NCBI RefSeq assembly: GCF_014203395.1
Contig: NZ_JACHIW010000001.1
Coordinates: 2,790,001-2,854,000 of the forward strand
Length of the DNA stretch: 64,000 nucleotides
Source of the DNA: Saccharopolyspora phatthalungensis
Lineage (GTDB): Bacteria; Actinomycetota; Actinomycetes; Mycobacteriales; Pseudonocardiaceae
Direction of reading: 5' to 3'
The position numbers and the translations under genes are program-made. How positions within the stretch are numbered: position 1 is the first letter of the stretch; every line of letters begins with the position of its first letter. Positions 33,102-40,871 of the stretch are shown one piece after another. The notes beneath the pieces were generated by a model that saw nothing but the letters and a program-made list of their open reading frames with translations, did not search any database and was not told where the DNA came from.

Positions 33102-33418
33102 ACCGACACCGCCTCGGCTAGCACCTCGTCGCGGATGCGCGGTTTCAGCCCGTTCGGTGTGGTGACTTGGGTGAAGACACCAAGCAGATCCTCGACGTCC
33201 AGTGCGAAGCCGGACATATCCCACAAGCTCGTGTCGGCGGCCACATCGATCAGCAGGTCCAGGTCGCTGTCGTCGTCGGCTTCACCGCGGGCTACCGAGC
33301 CGAACACGCGGATGTTCCGGATGCCGTATCTTTCCGCGATCTGGTAAATCTCGTCGCGGTGGGCGCGGACCTCGGCGAGCGTAATCCGGCGGTGCGGGGC
33401 GTCGATGACCGAGGTCAT
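33098..33418 (-). CDS. MntA-like nucleotidyltransferase antitoxin
   Basis: A 106-residue minimal nucleotidyltransferase (MntA/NTase_sub family), the antitoxin half of the HEPN/MNT type VII toxin-antitoxin systems, which inactivates HepT by adding AMP to its tyrosine. The active site is intact: FGSVARGEADDDSDLDLLID has the GS-x10-D-x-D pattern, with ITLAEVRAHRDEIYQIAERYGI before it. The ATG at 33418 begins the family sequence. It overlaps hepT by TTGA. The antitoxin is intact while the toxin is frameshifted, the direction of decay expected if the toxin is harmful. Confidence 0.85.
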   Translation of the reverse strand: MTSVIDAPHRRITLAEVRAHRDEIYQIAERYGIRNIRVFGSVARGEADDDSDLDLLIDVAADTSLWDMSGFALDVEDLLGVFTQVTTPNGLKPRIRDEVLAEAVSV

Positions 33419-33512
33419 GGCGGCTCCTTCCCGCGGTCCGTCGTCCAGCTCGCTGGGCGCCATCATCCCGGCTCCGCGTCTGGTCGGTCTAGTTGCGGCA
33501 TACGCTGAGTTG

Positions 33513-34343
33513 GTGAGTGCTCCGATTTTGTTGGATGGCGAGCGGTTGCGCGCTCGGTTGGTCGGCGGCGGGCTTTACACCGCTCTGGACTTGGTGACCG
33601 TTACGGGGTCGACCAACACCGACCTGGCGGCTGCCGCTGAGCGGGGTGCCGCCGATCGGACCGTATTGATCGCCGAGGAACAGCAGGCCGGACGTGGGCG
33701 GATGCAGCGGCAGTGGGCTTCGCCGCGCGGGTACGGCTTGTTCGTGAGCGTGTTGCTGCGACCAGGGGTCCCGCAGACATCGCTCGCCTGGCTTCCGCTG
33801 ATCGCCGGCGTTGCCCTGGCCGAGACCGTCGACCGCACGACCGGAGTGCGGGCCGCGCTGAAGTGGCCCAATGATCTGCTGCTCGGCGACGGCGAGGAAT
33901 GGTCGAAGGGCGCCGGGATCCTGGCCGAGGCGGTGGCCGGGCCGGAGGGCATAGCGGTCGTGCTCGGCATGGGCATCAACCTGCTCCAGCGGCGCGAGGA
34001 TCTGCCGCGCGGCGCGGGCGGCCTGCCCGCGACGTCGTTGGCGGCCGAGGGGGCGGAGGTCGACCGGGAGGAGTTCGCAGTGGCGTTGCTCACGGCCTTC
34101 GCCGACGTCGACGACCAGTGGCGTGCTGCGGCCGGGGACGTGGTGGCGTGCGGGCTGCTGGACCGGTACCGGCGGCTGTGCACCACCCTGGGGCAGCAGG
34201 TGCGGGTGGAATTCGGTGCCGATGAGCAGCTGCGCGGCATGGCCACCGACATCGATCCGAGCGGTCGGCTCGTCGTTCGCGCGGAGGAGGGCCAGGTCAC
34301 CGCGGTGTCCGCCGGCGACGTGGTCCACCTGCGCCGGGCGTGA
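33513..34343 (+). CDS. birA: Biotin--[acetyl-CoA-carboxylase] ligase
   Basis: A 276-residue biotin protein ligase without the N-terminal repressor domain. It has the ATP/biotin site TGSTNTDLAAAAERGA, AEEQQAGRGRMQRQW (GRGRxxRxW loop) and KWPNDLLLGDG, then the central GMGINLL strand and a C-terminal SH3-like domain (VVRAEEGQVTAVSAGDVVHL). It activates biotin and attaches it to acyl-CoA carboxylases. The GTG at 33513 is 6 nt after TACGCT (33501-33506), a leaderless start. The neighbours maf and PH-domain protein match the mycobacterial order. Confidence 0.92.
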   Translation: MSAPILLDGERLRARLVGGGLYTALDLVTVTGSTNTDLAAAAERGAADRTVLIAEEQQAGRGRMQRQWASPRGYGLFVSVLLRPGVPQTSLAWLPLIAGVALAETVDRTTGVRAALKWPNDLLLGDGEEWSKGAGILAEAVAGPEGIAVVLGMGINLLQRREDLPRGAGGLPATSLAAEGAEVDREEFAVALLTAFADVDDQWRAAAGDVVACGLLDRYRRLCTTLGQQVRVEFGADEQLRGMATDIDPSGRLVVRAEEGQVTAVSAGDVVHLRRA

Positions 34344-34419
34344 CCGGCATCGGCGCACTCCGGAATCGCTCGGCCGGTAACGTGATCAGCAACCGGCGAC
34401 GAGGCTCAGGAGGGATCCG

Positions 34420-34941
34420 GTGGCCTACCCAGACGGCCTGCTCGGCTCGGACGAGTATGTGGTCGTGCACAAGCACCCGCACTGGAAGATGCTGATCCTC
34501 CCGGTGCTGGTCCTGTTCGTGGTGGTCGGCGGCGGGTTCTACCTGGCGGCACTGGCCGCATCCACCAGCTGGCAGCTGCCGCTGTGGATCGGCCTCGGGG
34601 TCATCGGCGCGGTGCTGATCGCCTGGTGGACGCTCGCCCCCCTGGTGCGTTGGCGCACCACGCACTTCGTGGTCACCACGCATCGGCTGATGGTGCGCGA
34701 GGGCGTGTTCACTCGAACGGGTATAGACATCCCGATGTCCCGGATCAACTCGGTGCGCTTCCGTCACGGCCTGCTCGACCGGATACTCGGGTGCGGCACC
34801 CTGGTCGTCGAGTCGGCTTCGGACGAGCCGCTGGAGTTCGACGACATCCCACAGGTGGAGCGGGTGCACACCTTGCTGTACCGCGAGGTCAACGACGACC
34901 CGCGGGACGACTGGGACTATCGCGCCAGGGAGGACGGCTGA
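34420..34941 (+). CDS. PH-domain (DUF304-type) membrane protein
   Basis: A 173-residue protein with two membrane segments (about residues 23-45 and 52-74) followed by a bacterial PH-like domain (TTHFVVTTHRLMVREGVFTRTG, IPMSRINSVRF, LLDRILGCGTLVVESA). Its place after birA is conserved in actinobacteria. It probably acts at the inner membrane face; no enzymatic role is known. The GTG at 34420 has AGGAGGGATCC before it. The stop overlaps the next ATG (TGATG), so it is coupled to the HMG-CoA lyase gene. Confidence 0.82.
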   Translation: MAYPDGLLGSDEYVVVHKHPHWKMLILPVLVLFVVVGGGFYLAALAASTSWQLPLWIGLGVIGAVLIAWWTLAPLVRWRTTHFVVTTHRLMVREGVFTRTGIDIPMSRINSVRFRHGLLDRILGCGTLVVESASDEPLEFDDIPQVERVHTLLYREVNDDPRDDWDYRAREDG

Positions 34942-35900
34942 TGGGGTCGCACGAATTGGGACTGCCGATGCAGGTGGCCTCGCCGGAGCCGGGCGAACTG
35001 CCGACCCAGGTCACGATCTGGGAGGTCGGGGCCCGCGACGGGCTGCAGAACGAGAAGGCAGTGGTCCCGCTAGAGGTCAAGCTGGAGTTCCTGCAGCGGC
35101 TGGCCGATGCGGGGCTGGGCGTGCTGGAGACCACCAGCTTCGTCCGCCCGGAGTGGGTTCCGCAGCTGGCCGACGCCGCCGAGGTGCTGGCGGGGCTGCA
35201 TCGGGTTCCGGGCGTGCGCTACCCCGTGCTGGTGCCGAACGCGCGGGGACTGGATCGCGCGCTGGAGTCGGGCGTGCGGGACATCGCGATCTTCGCGTCC
35301 GCCACCGAGACCTTCACCCGGCGCAACCTCAACCGCAGCCTGGACGAGCAGTTCGCCATGTTCGAGCCGGTGGTAAAGCGCGCCGTCGGCGAAGGGCTCA
35401 CCGTGCGCGGTTACGTCTCGATGTGCTTCGGTGACCCGTGGGAGGGCGCCGTCCCGGTCGGGCAGGTCGTTTCGGTGGGCCGGCGGCTGCTGGAGATGGG
35501 CTGCTGGCAGCTGTCGCTGGGGGACACCATCGGCGTGGCGACCCCCGGGCATGTCGAGGCGCTGCTGGGCGCGTTCGCAGCGGCCGACGTCGGGGTGGAC
35601 CGATTGGCGGTGCACTTCCACGACACCTACGGGCAGGCGCTCGCCAACACCTATGCGGCGCTCCGGCTCGGTGTGTCCACAGTGGATTCTTCGGCGGGTG
35701 GGCTGGGCGGTTGCCCGTACGCGAAATCGGCCACCGGCAACCTCGCCACCGAGGACCTGGTGTGGATGCTTGACGGGCTGGGCATCAAGCACGGAGTGGA
35801 CCTGGGCAAACTCGTGGAAACCAGCGCGTGGATGGCCGAGCGGCTCGGTCGGCCGAGCCCGTCCCGGGTGGTCAAGGCGCTCCAGGCGTCGGATTCGTGA
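34941..35900 (+). CDS. Hydroxymethylglutaryl-CoA lyase
   Basis: A 319-residue TIM-barrel lyase that splits 3-hydroxy-3-methylglutaryl-CoA to acetoacetate and acetyl-CoA in leucine catabolism. Signatures are VGARDGLQNEKAVVP near residue 32, the GYVSMCFGDPWEG strand, HFHDTYGQALANT (metal-binding HxD/H) and the family-specific SSAGGLGGCPYAKSATGN loop with the catalytic Cys near residue 257. It starts at the ATG overlapping the upstream stop. The following gene is coupled by GTGA, making a three-gene unit. Confidence 0.9.
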   Translation: MGSHELGLPMQVASPEPGELPTQVTIWEVGARDGLQNEKAVVPLEVKLEFLQRLADAGLGVLETTSFVRPEWVPQLADAAEVLAGLHRVPGVRYPVLVPNARGLDRALESGVRDIAIFASATETFTRRNLNRSLDEQFAMFEPVVKRAVGEGLTVRGYVSMCFGDPWEGAVPVGQVVSVGRRLLEMGCWQLSLGDTIGVATPGHVEALLGAFAAADVGVDRLAVHFHDTYGQALANTYAALRLGVSTVDSSAGGLGGCPYAKSATGNLATEDLVWMLDGLGIKHGVDLGKLVETSAWMAERLGRPSPSRVVKALQASDS

Positions 35901-36553
35901 GCGCGCCGCCACCGGCGCTGCACTTCTCGCACGGTCGTCCGTTGCTGGTCTGGCGCTGCGCCCGGCCGTGGCTGGCGATCTCCTCGGCCACCTGCGGCGG
36001 CGGGATCGGCCGACGGTCGTGGGTGCTCAACGCCACGGTGGTGACCGACTACGACCACCCAGATCCGGCGGAACACGTAGGCGAGATGGCTGGCGAGCTG
36101 GGGCTGTCCGGTGACGGTGTCGGGCTGCTCACCGCCGTCGACGTGCGCCACGAGGTGACTGCGGTCGATGGCGGCGTGCAGGCGAGCGTGACCACCGGCG
36201 TCAGCCACCCGGTCTGGGCCGCCGCGCAGGAGGAAGCGGCACCGGCGTGGCAGCCGGGCACGATCAACGCGGTGTGCTGGTCGCCGGTGCGGCTCAGCGA
36301 GTCGGCGCTGGTGAACGCGGTCGCGACGGTGGCCGAAGCCAAGGCGCAGGCCCTGGTGGAATCAGGCATCGCGGGCACCGGCACGGTCACCGACGCGACG
36401 GTGATCCTGTGCCCGCCCGACGGCGAAGCCGAGTCCTACGGCGGGCCGCGCTCGCGCATCGGGGCCGGTCTGGCGCGCGCGGTCCACGCGGCGGTCACCG
36501 CCGGCCTGCGCGTCGAGCACCCGCGCCACCGCGAAGGCCCCGATTTTGCCTGA
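35897..36553 (+). CDS. Adenosylcobinamide amidohydrolase (CbiZ-like)
   Basis: A 218-residue protein of the CbiZ family, which removes the aminopropanol side chain from cobinamide for salvage. It contains the family blocks WLAISSATCGGGIGRRSWVLNATV (in parts), GVGLLTAVDVRHE, VTTGVSHP, GTINAVCWSPVRLSESALVNAVATVAEAKAQAL (in parts) and the C-terminal GTVTDATVILCPPDGE. These cover the whole family length. The GTG at 35897 overlaps the HMG-CoA lyase stop. The link to an HMG-CoA lyase gene has no obvious pathway basis. Confidence 0.85.
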   Translation: MSAPPPALHFSHGRPLLVWRCARPWLAISSATCGGGIGRRSWVLNATVVTDYDHPDPAEHVGEMAGELGLSGDGVGLLTAVDVRHEVTAVDGGVQASVTTGVSHPVWAAAQEEAAPAWQPGTINAVCWSPVRLSESALVNAVATVAEAKAQALVESGIAGTGTVTDATVILCPPDGEAESYGGPRSRIGAGLARAVHAAVTAGLRVEHPRHREGPDFA

Positions 36554-36575
36554 GCGTCGGATAAATCCACCCCGG

Positions 36576-37025
36576 TCAGGTCTTCTCGCGGGTGCCGAAC
36601 ATCCCCACGAAGGTGAAGCGCATGACGCGCTGGTCGCCACGGTCCGCCGTGCCGGTGATCTCCACTAGCCCAAGGTTCGGCTTGCTCCGCGACCGCCGCT
36701 GGCTGGTGACCTCCATCCGCAAGTGCAGCACGTCGCCCGGGAAGACCGGGGCCAGCCAGGCCAGCTCGTTGCCGCCGGGCGAGCCCTGCGAGGTCGAATC
36801 GGACAGCACGTGGTCGACGTAGCTACGCATCCACAGCGACGCGGTGAACCAACCCGAGGCGCACATCCCGCCGAGCACCGAGTTCCGGCCGGCCTCTTCG
36901 TCCAGGTGAAACGGCTGCGGATCGAAGCGTTCCGCGAAGGCCAGCATCTCCGCCCGGTCGACCTCCACCTTGCCCAGGTCGAAAATCCGCCCCGGCGTGA
37001 GGTCTTCGTACGCGATCGTGCCCAT
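36576..37025 (-). CDS. MaoC-type (R)-hydratase
   Basis: A 149-residue hot-dog-fold enoyl-CoA hydratase of the MaoC family. The catalytic Asp/His motif lies in FAERFDPQPFHLDEEAGR, followed by FGG-like VLGGMCASGWFTASLWMR and the LAWLAPVFPGDVLHLRMEVT strand typical of the family. It would hydrate 2-enoyl-CoA esters with R stereochemistry. It converges on cbiZ with a 22-bp gap. The ATG at 37025 starts the family sequence. Confidence 0.87.
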   Translation of the reverse strand: MGTIAYEDLTPGRIFDLGKVEVDRAEMLAFAERFDPQPFHLDEEAGRNSVLGGMCASGWFTASLWMRSYVDHVLSDSTSQGSPGGNELAWLAPVFPGDVLHLRMEVTSQRRSRSKPNLGLVEITGTADRGDQRVMRFTFVGMFGTREKT

Positions 37026-37293
37026 TGCCCCATGGTCGCAGCGGTTTTGCGGGGCCGCGCTGAGACAGTACTCACAGACCGAGCGGGCCACTTTCCGGGA
37101 CGGATCGGACATTTCGGTGGTCGGCCGCGCGGAAGATCCCCCCGGCGACATGGAACCATCGGCGCGGCGGCGCGCGTCCAAGTCGCGGCGTGCGGTCCGC
37201 GGTCACCGGTCGCGAACGACCGCTTTGCCGGTGCCGAGCGGACTCCGGGTGCCGTGCCGAGGATTCCGCCAGCGAACAGAGGAGGGAGCGGCC

Positions 37294-37761
37294 GTGTCGA
37301 CCGACCACCGAGCCCAGGTCGAAGAGCTGATGGCGGACTACCGGCGAAGCCGGGAGCGCCTTGCCGAGACACACCGGGACCTGTCCTCGATCGCCGAAAC
37401 CGCCCGCACCAAGGACGGCAGCGTGCAGGTCGTGGTCGGTCCGCGGGGGGTGCTGCGCGAGGTGGTGCTGGCCGATGACGTCTACGAACGGCAGCGGCCT
37501 GCCCAGCTCGCCGCGACCATTGTGCGGCTGACCGCAGCGGCGGCCCAGGCCGCGTCGCGCCGGGCAGCCGACGTGCTCGCCGAGGTGCTGCCCGCCGGGA
37601 CCGATCCGGAGCTGTTGCTGGGTGGAGACGTCGACGGCGAGTCGGATCCGGTTCCGCGCAACGAATCGCGACACTTCGACGACAATGTTGATGAAGACAT
37701 CGACGAGGACTTCTCGGACGGAAGCTGGTTGCGGCCGGGCCCGGCGGAACGGAAGTGGTGA
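37294..37761 (+). CDS. YbaB/EbfC-like protein, first gene of the toxin operon
   Basis: A 155-residue protein with a YbaB/EbfC-like core: a long N-terminal helix (VEELMADYRRSRERLAETH), a strand pair with DGSVQVVVGPRGVLREVVLAD and a C-terminal helix rich in Ala. It ends with an acidic tail. Versions of this family that lie next to WXG100-type genes are common in actinobacterial type VII effector operons and may act as chaperones, though YbaB itself binds DNA. The GTG at 37294 has GGAGGGA upstream. It overlaps or abuts the next gene, so it leads a four-gene transcript. Confidence 0.75.
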   Translation: MSTDHRAQVEELMADYRRSRERLAETHRDLSSIAETARTKDGSVQVVVGPRGVLREVVLADDVYERQRPAQLAATIVRLTAAAAQAASRRAADVLAEVLPAGTDPELLLGGDVDGESDPVPRNESRHFDDNVDEDIDEDFSDGSWLRPGPAERKW

Positions 37762-37763
37762 CC

Positions 37764-38084
37764 ATGAGTGGTTTCCGCAGTGATCTCGGGCAGCTGAGCA
37801 AGCACGCGGGCGAGTTCGAAAGCCTCGCCGGGCAGGCGCAGCGGATCGCGGACACCCTGCGTCGCGCCGTGGATGCGGCCGGTGCCTGCTGGGGCGGCGA
37901 CGACATCGGCGCGAACTTCGCCCGCGCCCATTGCGGCCGTGCCGACCAGGCGTTGGACGAGCTCGGTGCGATTTCCGGGCGGCTGCGCGACATGGGTGCG
38001 AAGTTCTCCGAGACCGCCGAAACGACGCGACAGGCCGACGCCGGAAACGCCGACCGACTCGGTCGACTCGCCGGGCGGGGGTGA
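37764..38084 (+). CDS. WXG100-like ESX protein
   Basis: A 106-residue helical hairpin protein with the central turn CWGGDDIGANF (a W-x-G motif) near residue 38, the layout of WXG100/EsxA-type proteins. It begins LGQLSKHAGEFESLAGQA and ends in a second helix with GRLRDMGAKFSETAETTRQ. It probably pairs with the large effector that follows and directs it to type VII secretion. Start: ATG at 37764; GTG codons at 37755 and 37758 overlap the previous stop and are alternatives. Confidence 0.72.
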   Translation: MSGFRSDLGQLSKHAGEFESLAGQAQRIADTLRRAVDAAGACWGGDDIGANFARAHCGRADQALDELGAISGRLRDMGAKFSETAETTRQADAGNADRLGRLAGRG

Positions 38085-38091
38085 CCGGCGC

Positions 38092-40488
38092 ATGGGCATC
38101 GAACTTCCCGCCGAACTCCGCGATGTCGCGGCGCGGGCGGGCGCGAAGTGGCCGGAAGCCGACGAGGACAAGATGCGCGAGTCGGCATCGGCGTGGCGGG
38201 AGGCGGCGAAGTCGATCGATGCGCTCGCCGGTGCCGCCGACGGCACCGCGCAGGGCGCGCTCGACGCGTTCGACGGCCAGGCTGCCCAGGCGGCGCGCAG
38301 GGACTGGAACAAGTTCGTCGCCGACGACGGGATGCTGCCCTCATCGGCGAAGCAGTGCCGGGCCGCCGCGGATCGCCTGGACCACGCCGCCGAGCAGGTC
38401 GGCGCGGCAAAGGTGCAGTTGGTGCGGGAACTGGTGGCGCTGGCGAAGCAGACCGACACGGCCGAGCAAGCGGCTGCCGCCGGGCATCCGCAGGCGTTGG
38501 CCGCGCTGGACTCGGTGTTGAACGGCACGGCGGCGAACGTGGCGCAGGTGCACAACACGCTGACCTCGGCGGTGGACCTGGACAGCGGCGTGCTGGTGGA
38601 ACCGCGCGGCTCGCACGGCCTGCTGTCGGAGGTGGGCGCGGCCGGAGGTGGCTTACTGGACAGCGGCGGCGGCCTCGTTTCGTCCACAGTGGATTCAGTT
38701 GAGGGCCGCGGGGACCACGCGGTATCTGGGGTGACCGGCGCGGTTGATGATCTCGGCAAGTCCGTTGACGGCACGGTCGACGGCGCTGGCCGGGCCGCGC
38801 ACGAGGTTGCCGCTGTTGCTGGGGAAGGTGTCGGCGCGGCGGCGGAAGGCGTTGGCCGCGCCGCGCACGACACCGCTGGTCATGTTGGTGACGCGGTCGA
38901 AGGTCGACCTGCGCAGGAAACCATCGGGGGTGTGGCAGCAGGTGCTCACGGTGTGGTGGAAGACGTGGCACGTCCGGCAGGTCCCTGGCCTGGCGATGCC
39001 GAGCACACCGGCCCGGTCAAGGTCGATCCCGGCGGCTGGGCTCCCGGCCTCGCCGACGCCGGCACCGGCCCGATCCCGGTGATCGGCGACAACGCCCGCC
39101 CGGGCTGGACGCCTGCGGGCAGCGACCCCGCTTCCAGCACCGCGCCGCACGCGGTGCACTCCGCCTGGGCCGCGCCGCAGACTCCGCAACCGCCGCTGCC
39201 GGGCGCGGTTGCGCCTCCCCAGGGCTTCGCTCCGCCGCCTCCGGCGGCCCCGGGCGGTCACTTCATCGTCCAGCCCGGGGCCGCTGCCCCGCCGCCGTCC
39301 GCCGCCCCGCCTCCAGCCGCAGCGCGCCCACCGATGCCGCTGGCCGCTCCGCGTGGGCCGGTGCCGTTCGGCGCCCCTGCTGCGCAGGCACCTCAAGTAC
39401 CTCAAGCGCCGGGGAACCAGCCGATGCAGCGCGGTCCACTGCGCCCCCTCCCGGCTCCGGCACAGCCGCCTGTTCCGGTGCAGCCGGAAGCACCACAGCG
39501 GCCGTTGCGGCAGGGTAGTCGCAACGCGGATGTTGTCGCGTTCGTGCTTCATCAGTTCCCGATCGGATACATGCCGGTCGCTGCCAGCAGGGCGAGCAGG
39601 CAGTTGCCGGTGCCGGAGGGGATCGCGGAACATCGGCCAGGTCTGAACTTCCCGCCGCAGGATCATCCGCAGTCGCACCTGGTGGATGACGGCGATGCGC
39701 TGAGGCGTGCGCGGTGCCCGGAGGTTTACGAGGCAGCGCAACGCGATCGGGCCGAGCGCGGCGAGCCAGAGCAGTTACCCGCAGCGCTCACTGCGGATCA
39801 CGAGCCGCTCGGGGAGCTCAGCGAGCCCGAGTGGAAGCGCCGGTTCTTATTGCGCGACGGCGAGCGGAGCGAGTACACGTGGCCGGAGGCGGCGGAGTTC
39901 CCGGAGGGCGGCGTGGAACCGGCGGAGCCGGTGGTGTTGGAGCCCGACGTGGTGCTCGACTGCCTGGGCAGCGGCGATGGCCGTATCTTGTTCGCCGTGG
40001 CAACGCCTTTCGCGCAGCGATCGTTGCCCGCCGCTTATGACGAACGCGATTACCGACGGTATCGGGTCATGCGTCCGCTGCCGGTGTGGCGGGCGGTTGC
40101 GGCGCCGTGGTTCGCGCAGCCGGGTGGCGGGATGCGTTACCGCGCGACTTATTCGCTTTCCGACCTGGTCGGGCTCGGCTATCTCGTGGAGCTGACCATG
40201 ACGCGGGAGATCGCCGAGGCGGCGACGTTGCGCATCGTGCGCGCGGAAACCTCGGACCTGGCGCAGCAGGAAGCCGAGGAAAAGGTCGGCGGGGCAGCGG
40301 CGTCGACCGTTCGCATTACTCGCGAGGAGCAGGGCGCACCGGAAGAAGGCCGGGCAGCCGTGACGGAGCGGATCACGCGGGAAGCCGTCGAGGCCGGGGT
40401 GGAAGCGGCCATGCTCGCAGTGCGCGACGAGGCGGAGAACAGTCCGGCGACAACTGACGACGGGTCGACGCAGGAGGCCGCGAAGTGA
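38092..40488 (+). CDS. CpnT-like effector with C-terminal TNT (NAD glycohydrolase) domain
   Basis: A 798-residue protein in three parts. Residues 1-150 are helical and WXG100-like, with DWNKFVADDGMLPSSAKQCR resembling the N-terminus of M. tuberculosis CpnT. Residues about 170-480 are low-complexity, with Gly/Val/Asp-rich repeats and then a Pro/Ala-rich linker. Residues about 600-705 are a TNT domain: VVLDCLGSGDGRILF, TPFAQRSLP, YRRYRVMRPLPV and WFAQPGGGMRYRATYSL, with Gln676 in the FAQPGGG block. TNT domains hydrolyse NAD+. A polar extension of about 90 residues follows. The family's usual L-D-R-x-G is L-D-C624-L-G here, so activity needs checking. The gene overlaps the next one by GTGA. Confidence 0.83.
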   Translation: MGIELPAELRDVAARAGAKWPEADEDKMRESASAWREAAKSIDALAGAADGTAQGALDAFDGQAAQAARRDWNKFVADDGMLPSSAKQCRAAADRLDHAAEQVGAAKVQLVRELVALAKQTDTAEQAAAAGHPQALAALDSVLNGTAANVAQVHNTLTSAVDLDSGVLVEPRGSHGLLSEVGAAGGGLLDSGGGLVSSTVDSVEGRGDHAVSGVTGAVDDLGKSVDGTVDGAGRAAHEVAAVAGEGVGAAAEGVGRAAHDTAGHVGDAVEGRPAQETIGGVAAGAHGVVEDVARPAGPWPGDAEHTGPVKVDPGGWAPGLADAGTGPIPVIGDNARPGWTPAGSDPASSTAPHAVHSAWAAPQTPQPPLPGAVAPPQGFAPPPPAAPGGHFIVQPGAAAPPPSAAPPPAAARPPMPLAAPRGPVPFGAPAAQAPQVPQAPGNQPMQRGPLRPLPAPAQPPVPVQPEAPQRPLRQGSRNADVVAFVLHQFPIGYMPVAASRASRQLPVPEGIAEHRPGLNFPPQDHPQSHLVDDGDALRRARCPEVYEAAQRDRAERGEPEQLPAALTADHEPLGELSEPEWKRRFLLRDGERSEYTWPEAAEFPEGGVEPAEPVVLEPDVVLDCLGSGDGRILFAVATPFAQRSLPAAYDERDYRRYRVMRPLPVWRAVAAPWFAQPGGGMRYRATYSLSDLVGLGYLVELTMTREIAEAATLRIVRAETSDLAQQEAEEKVGGAAASTVRITREEQGAPEEGRAAVTERITREAVEAGVEAAMLAVRDEAENSPATTDDGSTQEAAK

Positions 40489-40790
40489 ACACCGAATCCG
40501 TGGCCGGCTGGCTGGCCGCGATGGGCGTTCCGGAGGAACTGGTGTCCGTCGGGGCCGAGGCCGACGACGCCTGGTGCCTGGTCCGCGACGAGGTCGACGG
40601 CGCCCCGGCCTGGGAGGTCTTCTGGCGAGAGCAGGGCAATCGCTACGACTGGGCGCGATTCACCAGCGAGCAGGTGGCGTGCTTCTACCTGTTCGGCAGG
40701 CTGACCTGGACCCAAGCGCTGCGCGGGGTGGTCGGGCCGGTGGGCGTGACGAGCACACCGCCCAAGGGCACCCCCGCGCCGCGGGCGTGA
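40485..40790 (+). CDS. Probable immunity protein for the TNT effector
   Basis: A 101-residue protein that begins on a GTG overlapping the effector's stop codon. It shows VAGWLAAMGVPEELVSVGAEADDAWCLVRDE (in parts), then WEVFWREQGNRYDWARF, and EQVACFYLFGRLTWTQALRG. Small proteins with this WEVFW..G pattern are the usual partners downstream of TNT-type toxins in actinomycetes. Tight coupling and position argue that it neutralises the toxin. It is shorter than the mycobacterial antidote IFT and shows no clear similarity to it, so the pairing is inferred from position. Confidence 0.7.
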   Translation: MNTESVAGWLAAMGVPEELVSVGAEADDAWCLVRDEVDGAPAWEVFWREQGNRYDWARFTSEQVACFYLFGRLTWTQALRGVVGPVGVTSTPPKGTPAPRA

Positions 40791-40871
40791 GCTCATCCGG
40801 ATCGAGCTTCGATCTCATCTGAGTAGTGCTACCGATGCCGGGGTGGCGATGTATGCCCAGACTGTGTGGCC

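Noticed and set aside
31788..33224. A single 478-codon protein joining HepT and Maf sequence
   Set aside because: The join depends on a frameshift in hepT, and maf has its own start and promoter; treated as maf plus pseudogenes.
36665..38971. A 768-codon minus-strand frame across the MaoC and toxin operon genes
   Set aside because: Pro/Arg/Ala-rich shadow of well-supported genes in other frames; no family motif.
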